From: Spirosoma validum | Lineage (GTDB): Bacteria > Bacteroidota > Bacteroidia > Cytophagales > Spirosomataceae | Assembly: GCF_014699035.1 (NCBI RefSeq) | Contig: NZ_JACXAA010000002.1 | Coordinates: 496,001 to 560,000 of the forward strand | Length of the DNA: 64,000 nucleotides | Direction of reading: 5' to 3' | Shown: in pieces, positions 43,750-53,290 of the stretch | Numbering within the stretch: position 1 is the first letter of the stretch | Layout: every line of letters begins with the position of its first letter | Program-made: the position numbers and the translations under genes | Notes under the pieces: model-generated | Databases searched by the model: none | Seen by the model: only the letters and a program-made list of their open reading frames with translations | What the model was told of the DNA's origin: nothing

Positions 43750-44355
43750 TTGGATCTTCAACAGCGGCTTCACGAGGAGAACGATTACTTACTGAAACTC
43801 TGGCACAGAGCACAGGCCGGAGATAAGGACGCTTTTTGCCGATTAGCCGAGACACAGTATCGATCGCTGTTTACGTACGCAACTAATTTCACCAGCGACC
43901 GGGATTTTATTAAAGATTCGATCCAGGAAATCTTCATCCGAATCTGGGAACGGCGCACTACGTTAACAATTCAGGTCGTTTCAATTTATCTCTTCAAATC
44001 ATTACGTAATCAGCTCTTACAGGAATTTCGTCGACCAACGCATGCTGTAGCGTCACTGTATAGCCAAGAGGTAAATGATTTGTCGGACTGGCAGACGATC
44101 GAGACCGAAATTGAACAGCACGAAGCCGATTCGGAAAGTGAGTATAAAGTCCGTCAAGCGATTCATACGCTTCCTAAACGCCAGCAGGAGGTTGTGTTCC
44201 TCAAATTTTACAAAGGTCTGGAAAACGAACAGATTGCCGAGCTAATGGAGATCAATCGCCAGTCGGTGGCTAATCTTCTCTTTCGGGCGCTTGGCTCACT
44301 TAAAAACCAGATGGCCTTCTTCCTGTACTGGCTGGCTACGTGTTTAATCATCTGA
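43750..44355 (+). CDS. ECF sigma-70 factor
   Basis: A 201-residue ECF sigma factor: region 2 with LFTYATNFTSDRDFIKDSIQEIFIRIWE and region 4 with TLPKRQQEVVFLKFYKGLENEQIAELMEINRQSV. Only a TTG at 43750 is available as start, since an in-frame TAG lies at 43735. No anti-sigma gene is adjacent; the only FecR in the window is 17 kb away. It is convergent with the SMP-30-like gene (6-base gap). Confidence 0.85.
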   Translation: MDLQQRLHEENDYLLKLWHRAQAGDKDAFCRLAETQYRSLFTYATNFTSDRDFIKDSIQEIFIRIWERRTTLTIQVVSIYLFKSLRNQLLQEFRRPTHAVASLYSQEVNDLSDWQTIETEIEQHEADSESEYKVRQAIHTLPKRQQEVVFLKFYKGLENEQIAELMEINRQSVANLLFRALGSLKNQMAFFLYWLATCLII

Positions 44356-44361
44356 AAATCA

Positions 44362-45276
44362 CTACTGCTGCATAGTCCATTCTCGACCGGGCGCATCGAC
44401 ACGGAAAGTTTCAATATTGCCCTGGTCCTGCAGCGTTACGTAGGCCGTACGTCCATCCTTCCCACCAAACGCAATGTTGCTGGGCTTTTTCCCAATCAAC
44501 GTAATTTCCTGAATGAGTTTTCCGGTGGGCGATACTTTTGCGACGGTTCCTTTTCCGTGCCGGGTGATGTACAAATTACCTTTACTATCGCAGCGCATTC
44601 CATCCATACCGAAATCCGGGAATTCGATCAGGAGCCGTTTGTTACTGATGGTACCGCCCGCCGACAGATCGTAAGCCCATACTTTGCGCTGTATAGATTC
44701 ATTGACGTAGAGGATTTTATTATCGGGGCTTACTTCAACACCATTTGTCGTTCCTACGTTTGCTTCTAGCTGCGTTATCTTTCCGTCGGTATCAATCCGC
44801 CAGAGATTGCCGGTATTGTTTTTCCAGTTGGGGTCACTGGCATAAAGCCGGTCTTTGCTGTCGATGGCAATGTCGTTGGGCTGGTTCATGCGGGGTTCGT
44901 TCGCAAAAATGGTTACCTCCTTACTGCCTTTCGCTATTTTTAGAATGTTGTGTTTCGGGTAATCGGCAATAAACATATCCCCCCGCTTGTTAAACCGAAT
45001 GCCATTTCCAACGCTGCCAGCGGGTAATTCGATGAACAGACTGGCCTGGCCATCGGGCGTTACTTGTCCAATCGTCCCTTCTTTCGAAAAGTTGACTGCA
45101 TACAATGTACCGGCTTTGTCGACTGCTGGACCTTCGGCGCCCGCTGTAAAACTTTTAGCGGGTGTAAACGCGCTGGACTTAAACAAATCATCGACAATAG
45201 GCGACCGAAAAGCGGCAAATCCTACCAATAATCCGGTGATGGGCAGCGCAAGCGTGAAAGAACTTCGACGTATCAT
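44362..45276 (-). CDS. SMP-30/gluconolactonase-like six-bladed propeller protein
   Basis: A 304-residue exported beta-propeller: hydrophobic N-terminus (FTLALPITGLLVGFAAF), then AEGPAVDKAGTLYAVNF with the metal-ligand Glu, NQPNDIAIDSKDRLYASDP and GMDGMRCDSKGNLYITRHG with Asn and Asp ligands. This matches SMP-30/LRE lactonases, which open sugar lactones in the periplasm. It is monocistronic on the minus strand. Confidence 0.85.
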   Translation of the reverse strand: MIRRSSFTLALPITGLLVGFAAFRSPIVDDLFKSSAFTPAKSFTAGAEGPAVDKAGTLYAVNFSKEGTIGQVTPDGQASLFIELPAGSVGNGIRFNKRGDMFIADYPKHNILKIAKGSKEVTIFANEPRMNQPNDIAIDSKDRLYASDPNWKNNTGNLWRIDTDGKITQLEANVGTTNGVEVSPDNKILYVNESIQRKVWAYDLSAGGTISNKRLLIEFPDFGMDGMRCDSKGNLYITRHGKGTVAKVSPTGKLIQEITLIGKKPSNIAFGGKDGRTAYVTLQDQGNIETFRVDAPGREWTMQQ

Positions 45277-45523
45277 GTAGTAATTATAGGATTGGTTAAA
45301 ATGACCCGTACCTGGGCAGGTTTTGACATGGCAAGATAGCTATAATCAGTTAATTTAGCATTAACAGAAAAAGTGAAAGAAAAATAATAAATCACTGATA
45401 ATCAATTAGTTGTGTAAAAGAATTAATTCAACTTTTCGAATTATAAACGAATGGGATGTGTTCTCTTAGTAAGTGAGTTCTCTTCAGTTTCAGACAGATA
45501 ACGAAGGACTTGCTTACACCTTT

Positions 45524-46621
45524 ATGTCTACTCAACAAGACTTATTTACTCCGACGTTACCTGAAAAACAATCCCTTCGTACGGGTGCCCGTTTGTGGCT
45601 TCCCAAACGAGTACTTTTCACGCCCGATGCCCTGGAGGAACCGTTCGGTCAACAAATTTATGAGCGTATCAGTCAACTGCATTTACCGATTGAAGTCCTG
45701 AAGAGCAATCGACTGACTGGTCTTCGTGGCGCCGACGAACGCGAAACGTATCGGAATGCTAAAAATACGCTGGCCGTTGTCAAGGCTCCGCCCGGCGCGT
45801 TTCGGTTGCAACCCATACCGCCTTCTGCGGACTGGCAAATGAATCTGGCTGAGGGTTGTCCTGCTCATTGTCAGTACTGTTACCTGGCGGGTAGTCTGCA
45901 GGGGCCACCCGTTACGCGGGTTTACGCCAATCTGCCTCAGATGTTGGCCAATACTGCTTCTTATGAACAGCCGGGTAAACTCACTACGTTTGAAGTAAGT
46001 TGCTACACGGATGTGATTGGTATTGAGCATCTCACAGGTAGTTTAGCCGAATGCATTCAGTATTTTGCCAGCCGTCCGGAAACTCAGTTGCGATTCGTGA
46101 CTAAGTACAATCAGGTGGATTCACTACTCAATCTGTCGCATAACGGACGCACCCGAGCCCGTGTAAGTCTCAATGCTGAGCCTATCGTTCGTCGACTGGA
46201 AGGAGGAACGGCTTCTCTTGATGCCCGGATAAGAGCGTTACGTGAACTGGCTCTGCCGCGTGAGCAGGGCGGAGGTGCGTATCCAGTTGGGGTTGTGCTG
46301 GCTCCGATTATGCCGATTCCTGACTGGCGGACGTATTATACCGATCTACTCGATCGTTTAGCCATTGCGCTTGATTTCGACTGCGATCTGACGGTAGAGT
46401 TTATTACCCATCGATTCACGCCCGGTAGCAAGGACGTACTGATGGAATGGTATCCAAACACGAGTCTGGAGATGAACGAAGCGGACCGGGCGCAGAAACG
46501 GAATAAGTTTGGCGGAGTCAAATACGTATACGAGCCGGATGACATGAAGCGCCTGAAGGAGTTTTTTTACACCGAGTGGCGTAATCGATTTCCTAATGCC
46601 CCAATTATGTATTGGACGTAA
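45524..46621 (+). CDS. Radical SAM protein of the spore photoproduct lyase family
   Basis: A 365-residue radical SAM enzyme. AEGCPAHCQYCYLAGSLQG carries the CxxxCxxC [4Fe-4S] motif, preceded by the family N-terminal region and followed by TFEVSCYTDVIGIEHL and LRFVTKYNQVDSLL. Members related to SplB repair the thymine dimer spore photoproduct in Firmicutes; this organism group does not form spores, so the substrate is probably different. The ATG at 45524 is preferred over the GTG at 45473 (17 extra residues). A strong terminator follows. Confidence 0.85.
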   Translation: MSTQQDLFTPTLPEKQSLRTGARLWLPKRVLFTPDALEEPFGQQIYERISQLHLPIEVLKSNRLTGLRGADERETYRNAKNTLAVVKAPPGAFRLQPIPPSADWQMNLAEGCPAHCQYCYLAGSLQGPPVTRVYANLPQMLANTASYEQPGKLTTFEVSCYTDVIGIEHLTGSLAECIQYFASRPETQLRFVTKYNQVDSLLNLSHNGRTRARVSLNAEPIVRRLEGGTASLDARIRALRELALPREQGGGAYPVGVVLAPIMPIPDWRTYYTDLLDRLAIALDFDCDLTVEFITHRFTPGSKDVLMEWYPNTSLEMNEADRAQKRNKFGGVKYVYEPDDMKRLKEFFYTEWRNRFPNAPIMYWT

Positions 46622-46622
46622 A

Positions 46623-46666
46623 CAAAACGAGCTTGACAGGAAGATGTCAAGCTCGTTTTGTTTTAT
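46623..46666. terminator. Bidirectional terminator between convergent genes
   Basis: Perfect 16-base arms CAAAACGAGCTTGACA (46623-46638) and TGTCAAGCTCGTTTTG (46645-46660), followed by TTTTAT. It starts two bases after the SplB-like stop and serves also as the end of the minus-strand BASS gene at 46685. Confidence 0.88.
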
Positions 46667-46684
46667 GCGCTACGTCAACTGTGA

Positions 46685-47794
46685 TTATACTTTATCAAGC
46701 ATTACGTGCTCTGATTCAGGAATATCCTCTTTGGGCGGACGACGGTGCCACCAGGACGCCAGAATCGAACCCGTGATGTTCATGAGCGGACCGAAGACAG
46801 CGGGTGCCAGACCAACGGTAGCTACTTTACCCATCTGGTTGGCAAGTCCCGAGGCCAGTCCACCATTCTGCATGCCAACTTCGATGGCGATGGTTCGGCA
46901 GTCGCGCTCGCTCATTCGGAATAGTCGTCCTGACCAGTACCCCAGGAAGTAGCCGGACAGATTATGCAGCAGCACCAGGCCAATCAGTGAGGGGCCAATC
47001 GTCAATAATTTATCCCGGCCAGCGGCTGTAATGATGGTGATGATGAACCCAATCCCGAACATCGATACCAGGGGCATGGCTTCATCAAGCCATTTGGCTT
47101 TACCACTTAGAAACTTGTTGAACAACAGGCCAGCTCCAATCGGGATAATCACCATTTTGAAGATGTCCCACATCATATCCAGTACGTTGATGTCGACCAG
47201 CGCACCCGCGAAGAACTTCATGAGCATGGGCGTCACGAACGGGGCTAGCATGGTCGATATCGCCGTGATCGTAATCGAAAGCGCGAGGTTCGCTTTCGCC
47301 AGATAGGAGATTACGTTGGATGCCATACCATTCGGCGAACAGCCAATCAGAATAATACCAGCGGCTATTTCGGGCGGGAAACCGCTGATGCTGGCAATCG
47401 AATAACCGATGGTCGGCATGATGATGAAATGACTGACTACGCCAATCATTACGCCCTTCGGCATTTTAACGACCCCAACAAAATCCTCCATACTCATTGA
47501 GGTGCCCATCCCGAACATAATGATCTGGATTAGGGGGGTAATGAGTTTACTGAACTTAAAACCGTTTACTTCAACGAAATAAGAAGGGTAATATAGGGCA
47601 GTTGTGACAGCCGCGAAAATCATAACGGTGTACGCAAAACCTTTCAAGGCGTCGCTACGTCGAAAGGCAAGGGCAATAGCTAAAAAGAAAAGAATAAATA
47701 AAGGGCCAGCCTGTGCCAGATTGCCGGTAGCGGCCAGACCCAGTGCCACCACCAGGCTTACGGCGGCAACGCCCCAAAATACTTTAGACGTCAT
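46685..47794 (-). CDS. Bile acid:sodium symporter family (BASS) transporter
   Basis: A 369-residue protein with about nine membrane helices. MFGMGTSMSMEDF, GIILIGCSPNGMASNVISYLAKA and TIAIEVGMQNGGLASGLA are the hallmark helices of BASS proteins, where the crossover motifs bind sodium and an organic anion (bile acids, pyruvate, pantoate). The ATG at 47794 is preferred; a TTG lies two codons before it. It is the last gene of a long minus-strand stretch of periplasmic catabolic genes, so import of their acidic product is a fair guess. Confidence 0.88.
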   Translation of the reverse strand: MTSKVFWGVAAVSLVVALGLAATGNLAQAGPLFILFFLAIALAFRRSDALKGFAYTVMIFAAVTTALYYPSYFVEVNGFKFSKLITPLIQIIMFGMGTSMSMEDFVGVVKMPKGVMIGVVSHFIIMPTIGYSIASISGFPPEIAAGIILIGCSPNGMASNVISYLAKANLALSITITAISTMLAPFVTPMLMKFFAGALVDINVLDMMWDIFKMVIIPIGAGLLFNKFLSGKAKWLDEAMPLVSMFGIGFIITIITAAGRDKLLTIGPSLIGLVLLHNLSGYFLGYWSGRLFRMSERDCRTIAIEVGMQNGGLASGLANQMGKVATVGLAPAVFGPLMNITGSILASWWHRRPPKEDIPESEHVMLDKV

Positions 47795-47853
47795 TTTCAA
47801 AAAGGATGGGTTTAGGGAAAAAGCGAGTAGTGAGTGCGTTCTACTTCCAATGG

Positions 47854-47934
47854 ATAGGTATCACGGACTTTAGTCCGTAAACAGCGTTGTACGGACTAAA
47901 GTCCGTGATACCTATTGACCAACCGTGATACCTA
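47854..47934. repeat. Palindrome element, copy 2 (26-base perfect arms plus an extra half)
   Basis: Arms at 47854-47879 and 47890-47915 pair perfectly around a 10-base loop; the core is GGTATCACGGACTTTAGTCC. A further half copy, CCGTGATACCTA, follows at 47923-47934 and contains the stop codon of the amidohydrolase gene (TAG at 47934-47932 on the minus strand). Confidence 0.85.
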
Positions 47935-49209
47935 CGATCTTGGGCGTTGCGTAACGATAACCGGGTTGGCAATGCCATTCAGGTCATAAACAATCCGGCC
48001 TTTCCGAACCGTCATTTCACACTCCAGCTTTTGCTTGCCCTCGATCTTGTGGCCGGTATAATCGAAGAAGCCAAACATACCCGTATCGCGCACTTCGAAT
48101 TTGCCTTCGTGTAAGTTCAGAATCGCTACGTCGGCCACGGATCCCACGGACAAACTACCCAATTCGGGACGCTTGATGGCCTGCGCCGGACTCCACGTAC
48201 TGGCTTTAATGACGCTGGGTAGGTCCATGCCCATCGCTATGAACTTCGACATAACATTCAGCATGTCTTTCATGGCGTTGTTCATGCTCCCCGTATGAAT
48301 GTCGGTGCTAATCGTGTTGGGGAAAAAGCCACTTTTAATGGCCGGAATCGCTTGCGAAAAGGCAAAACTGATGCCGCCGTAACCCACGTCGAAAATGATG
48401 CCTTTCTTTCTGGCTTCCAGAACAAAGGGTTTCATTTTGTTCGTCGTTACGTCGACAATGGCTTCCCGGGTTTTTAATTGCCCGAAGCAATGCGTAAAAA
48501 TGTCGCCGGGACGGAGTCGTTTCAGAAATAAATCTTCAATGGACAGCGTAGGTGTACTGCCGCCGAAATCGATCATAACCGGTACGTTCGCCAGTTTGCC
48601 CGCTTCAACGGCCCGATCGGTAGGTGTCCAGTCGTATCCATTGAAATGCGCTAATTTGACACCGACAACCTGCTCGGGATATTTCTTCGCCATATCCGCT
48701 GTTTTCTGGGCGTCCATATCGGCAATGTTCTGTTCAAACGTACCGCCCCGCATGCCACTCCCAACGATATTGAGCAGAGCCAGTACGCGGGTTTGCGACA
48801 GGTCGATGGTTTGTTTTTTGAACGTTTCGAAATCACGCCAGCCTGAGCATCCTGCATCCACAATGGTCGTTACGCCGTTTCGGAACGTAAAACCGTCGGG
48901 CGGAAGAGCGTTTGGACCATTGCTGTACGTCTGATCCAGATTTGTTCCGAAGAAAACATGGGTATGCATGTCAATCAGGCCGGGCGTTACGTAAAGTCCC
49001 TTCGCATCGACCGTCTGGGTAGCGCCTTTCGCATCGATGTTTTTGGCAACCTGAACAATCTTACCATCGCTGATGGCGACGTCCATAATGCCATTGATGT
49101 TATTTTTGGGGTCAATGACGTGCCCGCCTTTGATGACAATGCTATACGGCTGCGCAACAACCGAATAGCTTAAACTGATAAGGAAGAGGAATGTAAAAAA
49201 CGTTCGCAT
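47932..49209 (-). CDS. Exported deacetylase-type amidohydrolase (copy 1)
   Basis: A 425-residue amidohydrolase-superfamily enzyme with a Sec signal peptide (FLFLISLSYSVVAQ). IDPKNNINGIMDVAI and GLYVTPGLIDMHTHVFFG give the HxH zinc motif. VGVKLAHFNGYDW has the lysine that is carboxylated in dihydroorotase-like members, and STDIHTGSMNNAM holds the His and catalytic Asp region. The amidohydrolase/deacetylase subfamily removes acyl groups from N- or O-acyl substrates; the in vivo substrate is unknown. A close paralogue lies at 52021-53268. With its signal peptide it acts in the periplasm. Confidence 0.87.
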   Translation of the reverse strand: MRTFFTFLFLISLSYSVVAQPYSIVIKGGHVIDPKNNINGIMDVAISDGKIVQVAKNIDAKGATQTVDAKGLYVTPGLIDMHTHVFFGTNLDQTYSNGPNALPPDGFTFRNGVTTIVDAGCSGWRDFETFKKQTIDLSQTRVLALLNIVGSGMRGGTFEQNIADMDAQKTADMAKKYPEQVVGVKLAHFNGYDWTPTDRAVEAGKLANVPVMIDFGGSTPTLSIEDLFLKRLRPGDIFTHCFGQLKTREAIVDVTTNKMKPFVLEARKKGIIFDVGYGGISFAFSQAIPAIKSGFFPNTISTDIHTGSMNNAMKDMLNVMSKFIAMGMDLPSVIKASTWSPAQAIKRPELGSLSVGSVADVAILNLHEGKFEVRDTGMFGFFDYTGHKIEGKQKLECEMTVRKGRIVYDLNGIANPVIVTQRPRS

Positions 49210-49226
49210 ACAGTAGCGTTGGTCAA

Positions 49227-49520
49227 TTAACGTTTGGTAAGCTTGTTATGGGTTACCGCCCGTTGCTGATTCGACTTAAACCTGGCGTCGTTAACGGCGG
49301 ATAGGGCAGCATGTTTTGTGGCTCGGCCCTGAACGCGTGCCCGCCACATACGCCACGAGGATGGCTTCATCTGCTGACGCATTACGTCAATTACGTCTTG
49401 CTCCGACAGATTAAACTGCGCCTGAATGGCGTCAAAAGGGGTCCGGTCTTCCCAGGCCATTTCGACAATACGATCTAATTCGGCCTCAGTAAGGGCGGTA
49501 ACGGCTACGGATTTTTTCAT
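49227..49520 (-). CDS. TIGR03643/DUF2805 family protein
   Basis: A 97-residue basic protein with the family signature: LTEAELDRIVEMAWEDRTPFDAI, FNLSEQDVIDVMR and MKPSSWRMWRARVQGRATKH. It has an HTH-like helical N-terminal part, so DNA or RNA binding is likely. Function unknown. It is 17 bases upstream of the deacetylase gene and may belong to the same transcript. Confidence 0.82.
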   Translation of the reverse strand: MKKSVAVTALTEAELDRIVEMAWEDRTPFDAIQAQFNLSEQDVIDVMRQQMKPSSWRMWRARVQGRATKHAALSAVNDARFKSNQQRAVTHNKLTKR

Positions 49521-49580
49521 ACTAGTACAACGAGCTAAACCGGTAAACAGTTACTGAATCTGTTGCTGTCTTAGCTCATT

Positions 49581-49609
49581 GTTGACCGTAGTCTCAGACT
49601 ACGGCCAAC
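49581..49609. repeat. Short palindrome between RidA and the DUF2805 gene
   Basis: GTTGACCGTAGTCT (49581-49594) and AGACTACGGCCAAC (49596-49609) pair at 13 of 14 positions around a single central base. It belongs to the same structural class as the other intergenic palindromes here but has a different sequence. Confidence 0.65.
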
Positions 49610-49627
49610 CCAGCAGCGTACATGGCA

Positions 49628-50128
49628 CTAGATATACGCGATGCAATCCATTTCAACCAGCGAATCACCCGGCACACCGCCATAAACGGCGACCGTGGTA
49701 CGTACTGGTGGTTTGCTGCCAAAACGACCTTTGTATACTTCGTTCATCCCTTTGTAGTCGTTCAGGTCGTGCAGGAAAACGTTCACTTTCAGGACTTTCT
49801 CCATAGACGAGCCCGCTTTGATCAGTTCCTTCTCCAGCTCTTTGAGTACTTCATCCGTATGGACTTTGATATCGCCTTCTTTGTGATAGCCTTTGCCGGC
49901 AACAAAGACCATATTGCCCAGCTTTGTCGAGCCGGAGAAGAGCGGTACGTCCTGGTGATTAACCACATTAAAGACTTCTTTCTCCGCCACAGCTTCTACA
50001 GCGGGCTCAGTAACAGTATCCACTGCGGCAGTATCCACAGTGGCAGCTTTACTGGCAGCACTCAGGCCAACTACACCAGCAGCAGAGGCAAAAAGACGTT
50101 TTAAGATGGAACGGCGTTCGGTTTTCAT
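49628..50128 (-). CDS. Exported RidA-family enamine/imine deaminase (copy 1)
   Basis: A 166-residue RidA/YjgF protein. It has a Tat-type leader (ERRSILKRLFASAAGVVGLSA), then a normal RidA domain: VPLFSGSTKLGNMVFVAGKG, VLKVNVFLHDLNDY and NEVYKGRFGSKPPVRTTVAV, ending LVEMDCIAYI. The conserved Arg of PPVRTTV binds the carboxylate of the 2-imino or enamine substrate. RidA normally removes reactive enamines made by PLP enzymes in the cytoplasm; here it should be exported, like the SelA-like enzyme in this locus. A paralogue is at 55491. Confidence 0.87.
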   Translation of the reverse strand: MKTERRSILKRLFASAAGVVGLSAASKAATVDTAAVDTVTEPAVEAVAEKEVFNVVNHQDVPLFSGSTKLGNMVFVAGKGYHKEGDIKVHTDEVLKELEKELIKAGSSMEKVLKVNVFLHDLNDYKGMNEVYKGRFGSKPPVRTTVAVYGGVPGDSLVEMDCIAYI

Positions 50129-50151
50129 ACGATAATCAACGAGTTAAAAAG

Positions 50152-51921
50152 TTATTTTTTACGTTTAGCGGGGGCTGTTGATTTGGGATTTAAAGCCACT
50201 CGAACCTCATTCACTTCGGCTGTCGTTACGGCATCAGCCGTATTGCCAAAATGGGTCCGGATGTGAGTAAGCACTTCGGCAATGTCTTCATTTTTAAGAA
50301 AACTATGCTGGGGCATTGCGTTGTTGTACGACTGTCCTTTCACTTCGATTGGGCCTTCCAGGCCTTGCAGAAGTACGGTGATGAGCTTTTTTTTGTCGCC
50401 CAGTACCCATTCGGAATCGGCCAGGGGCGGGAACCGTTGCGAGTCGCCCATGCCGTTACGCTGGTGGCAGGCCGAGCAGTATACGCTGTAGACTTTGCTG
50501 CCAACGATTGGTTTACCCCGGTCCAGATCATCCTTAATTTTGTCTGGATTGCGGATGTTCGACATTGTTTTCCGCTTCTCCATCTGCGCTAGCTGGGTCG
50601 TTCCGAAGTTCGTTTTGCTGCCTTTATACGTAACGCGCCAGATTTTTCCTTTCTCGGTCTCGGATAAATACAACGAGCCATCGGGCCCCATAGCAATGCC
50701 CATCGGACGATAAACGGCGTCGCTCACGTTAGCAACCGGGTCAACTCCGGCAAAACCATCGGCAAAAACTTCCCAGTCCGAAGCAATCGCACCACTTTTT
50801 GCAGACATGAATCCGATAAAATAACCCGCCTGCGGATAGGGCGCCCGGTTGGTTGATCCGTGAAAAGCGATAAACGCCCCGTTTTTGTACCGATCCGGAA
50901 AGCTATTTCCCTGGTAAAATAGCATGTCGTTTGGTGCCCAGTGAGCCGGGAAACCAATCAGGGGTTTTTCGCATTTGTCGCAGCGGCCCACCGTTTTTCC
51001 GTCACCGCCGTATTCAGGATTGAGCAATTTTTTGCCTTGTACCTGATCATAGTAGCAATAGGGCCAGCCGCCGTCCATGCCCTCTTTTACTTTGAAAAGC
51101 TCTTCGGCAGGCAGTACAGCGCTTTCCCAGGGACTGTATTTTTCGGCCCACAGCATCAGAAAGTCGTCACGACCATGCTGGAGAGCGTATAGACTATTAT
51201 CGGCAAAGTTCCAGTCCATACCCACCACACTGCGGAGACCCGTAGCGTACCGACGGCCATCTTTCTGAGTCTGATTCGTTTTGTTGGCATCAAATTGCCA
51301 GATACCACCGTGATCTTCCAGCATGGGACACGGATCGATACCAGCCATATCAGGTGTTCGATTTTTAGGTTGGCAGCAGTTGGAGGGTGCGCCAAACGCT
51401 ACGTACATGTGGCCGGCTTTGTCGAACGTAATGGGCTTGGCAATGTGTTCGTGCATGCCGTGCGGATGATCGTCGGCCATAACCACTTCCATTGGGCTAC
51501 TGGGGACCAATTCGCCGGGTTTCAGTTTGTAACGGTACACATACAGCTCGGAACTGAAATACAGATAGCCGTTGTAAATTCGCATGGCTGTACCGTACGC
51601 CCGTTCGCGGGCTAGTCCACCAAATCGTTTGATGACATCGGCCCGACCGTCGCCATTGGTGTCGCGAAGGGCTATTACGGACTCGTCTTTATCACGGGCG
51701 AAGCGGGCTTTTACGTAAATATCGCCGTTTTCATTAATCGCAATATGCCGGGCCCGACCGGGAAGGCTATCGATCACCACCGTGGCTTCAAAGCCTTCGG
51801 GTAAAAAAAGGCCACCGTTCTCGGCTGTCTGAACGGGTAAACCGTTTCTCGATTCCCGTTGCGTAAAGCCCACAATAACTAATAGTGACAGAATAAATCC
51901 TTTAACGTAACGCTTTGACAT
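50152..51921 (-). CDS. PQQ-type sugar dehydrogenase fused to cytochrome c
   Basis: A 589-residue exported enzyme. The signal peptide is followed by a six-bladed propeller like soluble glucose/L-sorbosone dehydrogenases (ALRDTNGDGRADVIKRFGG, RYATGLRSVVGMDW, GMDGGWPYCYYD, PMGIAMGPDGSLYLSET). A C-terminal c-type cytochrome (CSACH near residue 482, with Met in the NAMPQHSF region) would pass electrons to the respiratory chain. It would oxidise a sugar or amino sugar in the periplasm. It lies 23 bases upstream of RidA. Confidence 0.83.
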   Translation of the reverse strand: MSKRYVKGFILSLLVIVGFTQRESRNGLPVQTAENGGLFLPEGFEATVVIDSLPGRARHIAINENGDIYVKARFARDKDESVIALRDTNGDGRADVIKRFGGLARERAYGTAMRIYNGYLYFSSELYVYRYKLKPGELVPSSPMEVVMADDHPHGMHEHIAKPITFDKAGHMYVAFGAPSNCCQPKNRTPDMAGIDPCPMLEDHGGIWQFDANKTNQTQKDGRRYATGLRSVVGMDWNFADNSLYALQHGRDDFLMLWAEKYSPWESAVLPAEELFKVKEGMDGGWPYCYYDQVQGKKLLNPEYGGDGKTVGRCDKCEKPLIGFPAHWAPNDMLFYQGNSFPDRYKNGAFIAFHGSTNRAPYPQAGYFIGFMSAKSGAIASDWEVFADGFAGVDPVANVSDAVYRPMGIAMGPDGSLYLSETEKGKIWRVTYKGSKTNFGTTQLAQMEKRKTMSNIRNPDKIKDDLDRGKPIVGSKVYSVYCSACHQRNGMGDSQRFPPLADSEWVLGDKKKLITVLLQGLEGPIEVKGQSYNNAMPQHSFLKNEDIAEVLTHIRTHFGNTADAVTTAEVNEVRVALNPKSTAPAKRKK

Positions 51922-51960
51922 AGGGGGATATATAAACTGAGGTGGTCAATATATTTTACA

Positions 51961-52020
51961 TAAGGTACCCCGGACTTCAGTCCGTTATTGGTTTTACGGA
52001 CTGAAGTCCGGGGTACCTTA
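51961..52020. repeat. Palindrome element, copy 3 (25-base perfect arms)
   Basis: Arms at 51961-51985 and 51996-52020 are perfect reverse complements around a 10-base loop; the core is GGTACCCCGGACTTCAGTCC. It abuts the stop codon of the amidohydrolase at 52021. Confidence 0.85.
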
Positions 52021-53268
52021 CTAATTACTTGTCATTGGGCTGACAATACCATTCAGGTCATACACGATTTTTCCGCCTTTGATGGTCATTTCACATTCAA
52101 ATTTCTGTTTGCCCATCATTTTATAGCCCGTCTTATCGTAAAAGCCGAAATTGCCCTGACGCATACTCAAAATCGCTACGTCGGCAATGGCACCTACTGA
52201 CAGATGACCTAAATTCTCGCGCTTGATAACTTGAGCGGGTGTCCAGGTGCTGGCTTTAATGACGCTGGGAATGTCTTCGCCCATCGCTACGAACTTCGAC
52301 ATGATGCTTAGCATATCTTTCATTGAGCCGTTCATGCTTCCGGTATGCAGATCCGTACTGATCGTTGTCGGGTAAAATTTTGCTTTTATCGCCGGAATTG
52401 CCTGCGAATAATTGAAGCTGGCACCACCGTAACCGACATCGAAGACAATACCTTTTTTACGCGCTTCCCAGACAAACGGTTTTACCGTTTTAGTCGCTTC
52501 ATCAACAATAGTTTCCCGAACGTTACCGGGCAGCAGCGTATAGGCATGTGTGTAAATGTCGCCTGCCCGGAGATGTTTCAGAAACAAATCTTCAAGCGGC
52601 AGCGGGGGCGTACTGCCGCCAAAATCAATGATGACGGGCATGTTCGCTAGTTTCCCGGCCGCTACGGCCTGATCGACGGGAGCCCAGCTTGGTCCCTGAA
52701 AGTGAGCTACTTTAAACCCGACTACGTCGTTTTTGTTATCCAGCGCAGCTTTGGCTGCCTGCTTGGGGTCCATATCGGTAGTATCCTGCTCATATTTGCC
52801 GCCCCGCATGCCTTCGCCTACGATGTTGAGAAACGAAAGTACCCGCGTTTTCGACGTCAGAATAATGTTCTGTTTGAATGTATCGAATGATTTCCAGCCC
52901 GCGCCCCCCGCGTCGACAATCGTCGTCACGCCCACGCGAAACGTAAAGCCGTCGGGTGAAACAGCGGTTAAGCCGTTGCTTAAGTAGTGATTCGGTTCGG
53001 TTCCGTAAAATACGTGTCCGTGAATGTCGATCAGTCCCGGCGTTACGTACATGCCCTTGGCATCGACAACCTGCCGGGCCAGTTTCGCGTCAATCGATTT
53101 GGCTACTGCTGTAACCTTCCCGTCCGTAATCGCAACATCCATCAGGGCATCAATGTTGTTCTTTGGGTCAATCAACCGCCCACCTTTAATGAGGAGGGTA
53201 TATTGTTGAGCGCTAGCGATGAAACTGAGCGGAAACGCTAAAAATAAAATAAGGTAAATCGTTTTCAT
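52021..53268 (-). CDS. Exported deacetylase-type amidohydrolase (copy 2)
   Basis: A 415-residue paralogue of the 47932-49209 gene with a signal peptide (LAFPLSFIASAQ) and the same motifs: IDPKNNIDALMDVAI, GLIDIHGHVFYG (HxH), VGFKVAHFQG (carboxy-Lys) and STDLHTGSMNGSM. The two copies are clearly related along their whole length, so they may use similar substrates with different acyl groups or stereochemistry. It lies between the dehydrogenase and the SelA-like PLP gene on the same strand. Confidence 0.87.
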   Translation of the reverse strand: MKTIYLILFLAFPLSFIASAQQYTLLIKGGRLIDPKNNIDALMDVAITDGKVTAVAKSIDAKLARQVVDAKGMYVTPGLIDIHGHVFYGTEPNHYLSNGLTAVSPDGFTFRVGVTTIVDAGGAGWKSFDTFKQNIILTSKTRVLSFLNIVGEGMRGGKYEQDTTDMDPKQAAKAALDNKNDVVGFKVAHFQGPSWAPVDQAVAAGKLANMPVIIDFGGSTPPLPLEDLFLKHLRAGDIYTHAYTLLPGNVRETIVDEATKTVKPFVWEARKKGIVFDVGYGGASFNYSQAIPAIKAKFYPTTISTDLHTGSMNGSMKDMLSIMSKFVAMGEDIPSVIKASTWTPAQVIKRENLGHLSVGAIADVAILSMRQGNFGFYDKTGYKMMGKQKFECEMTIKGGKIVYDLNGIVSPMTSN

Positions 53269-53290
53269 AGAAGGCTGGTTCTTTCATGTC

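Noticed and set aside
49622..50104. 160-codon plus-strand frame
   Set aside because: Antisense shadow of the RidA gene.
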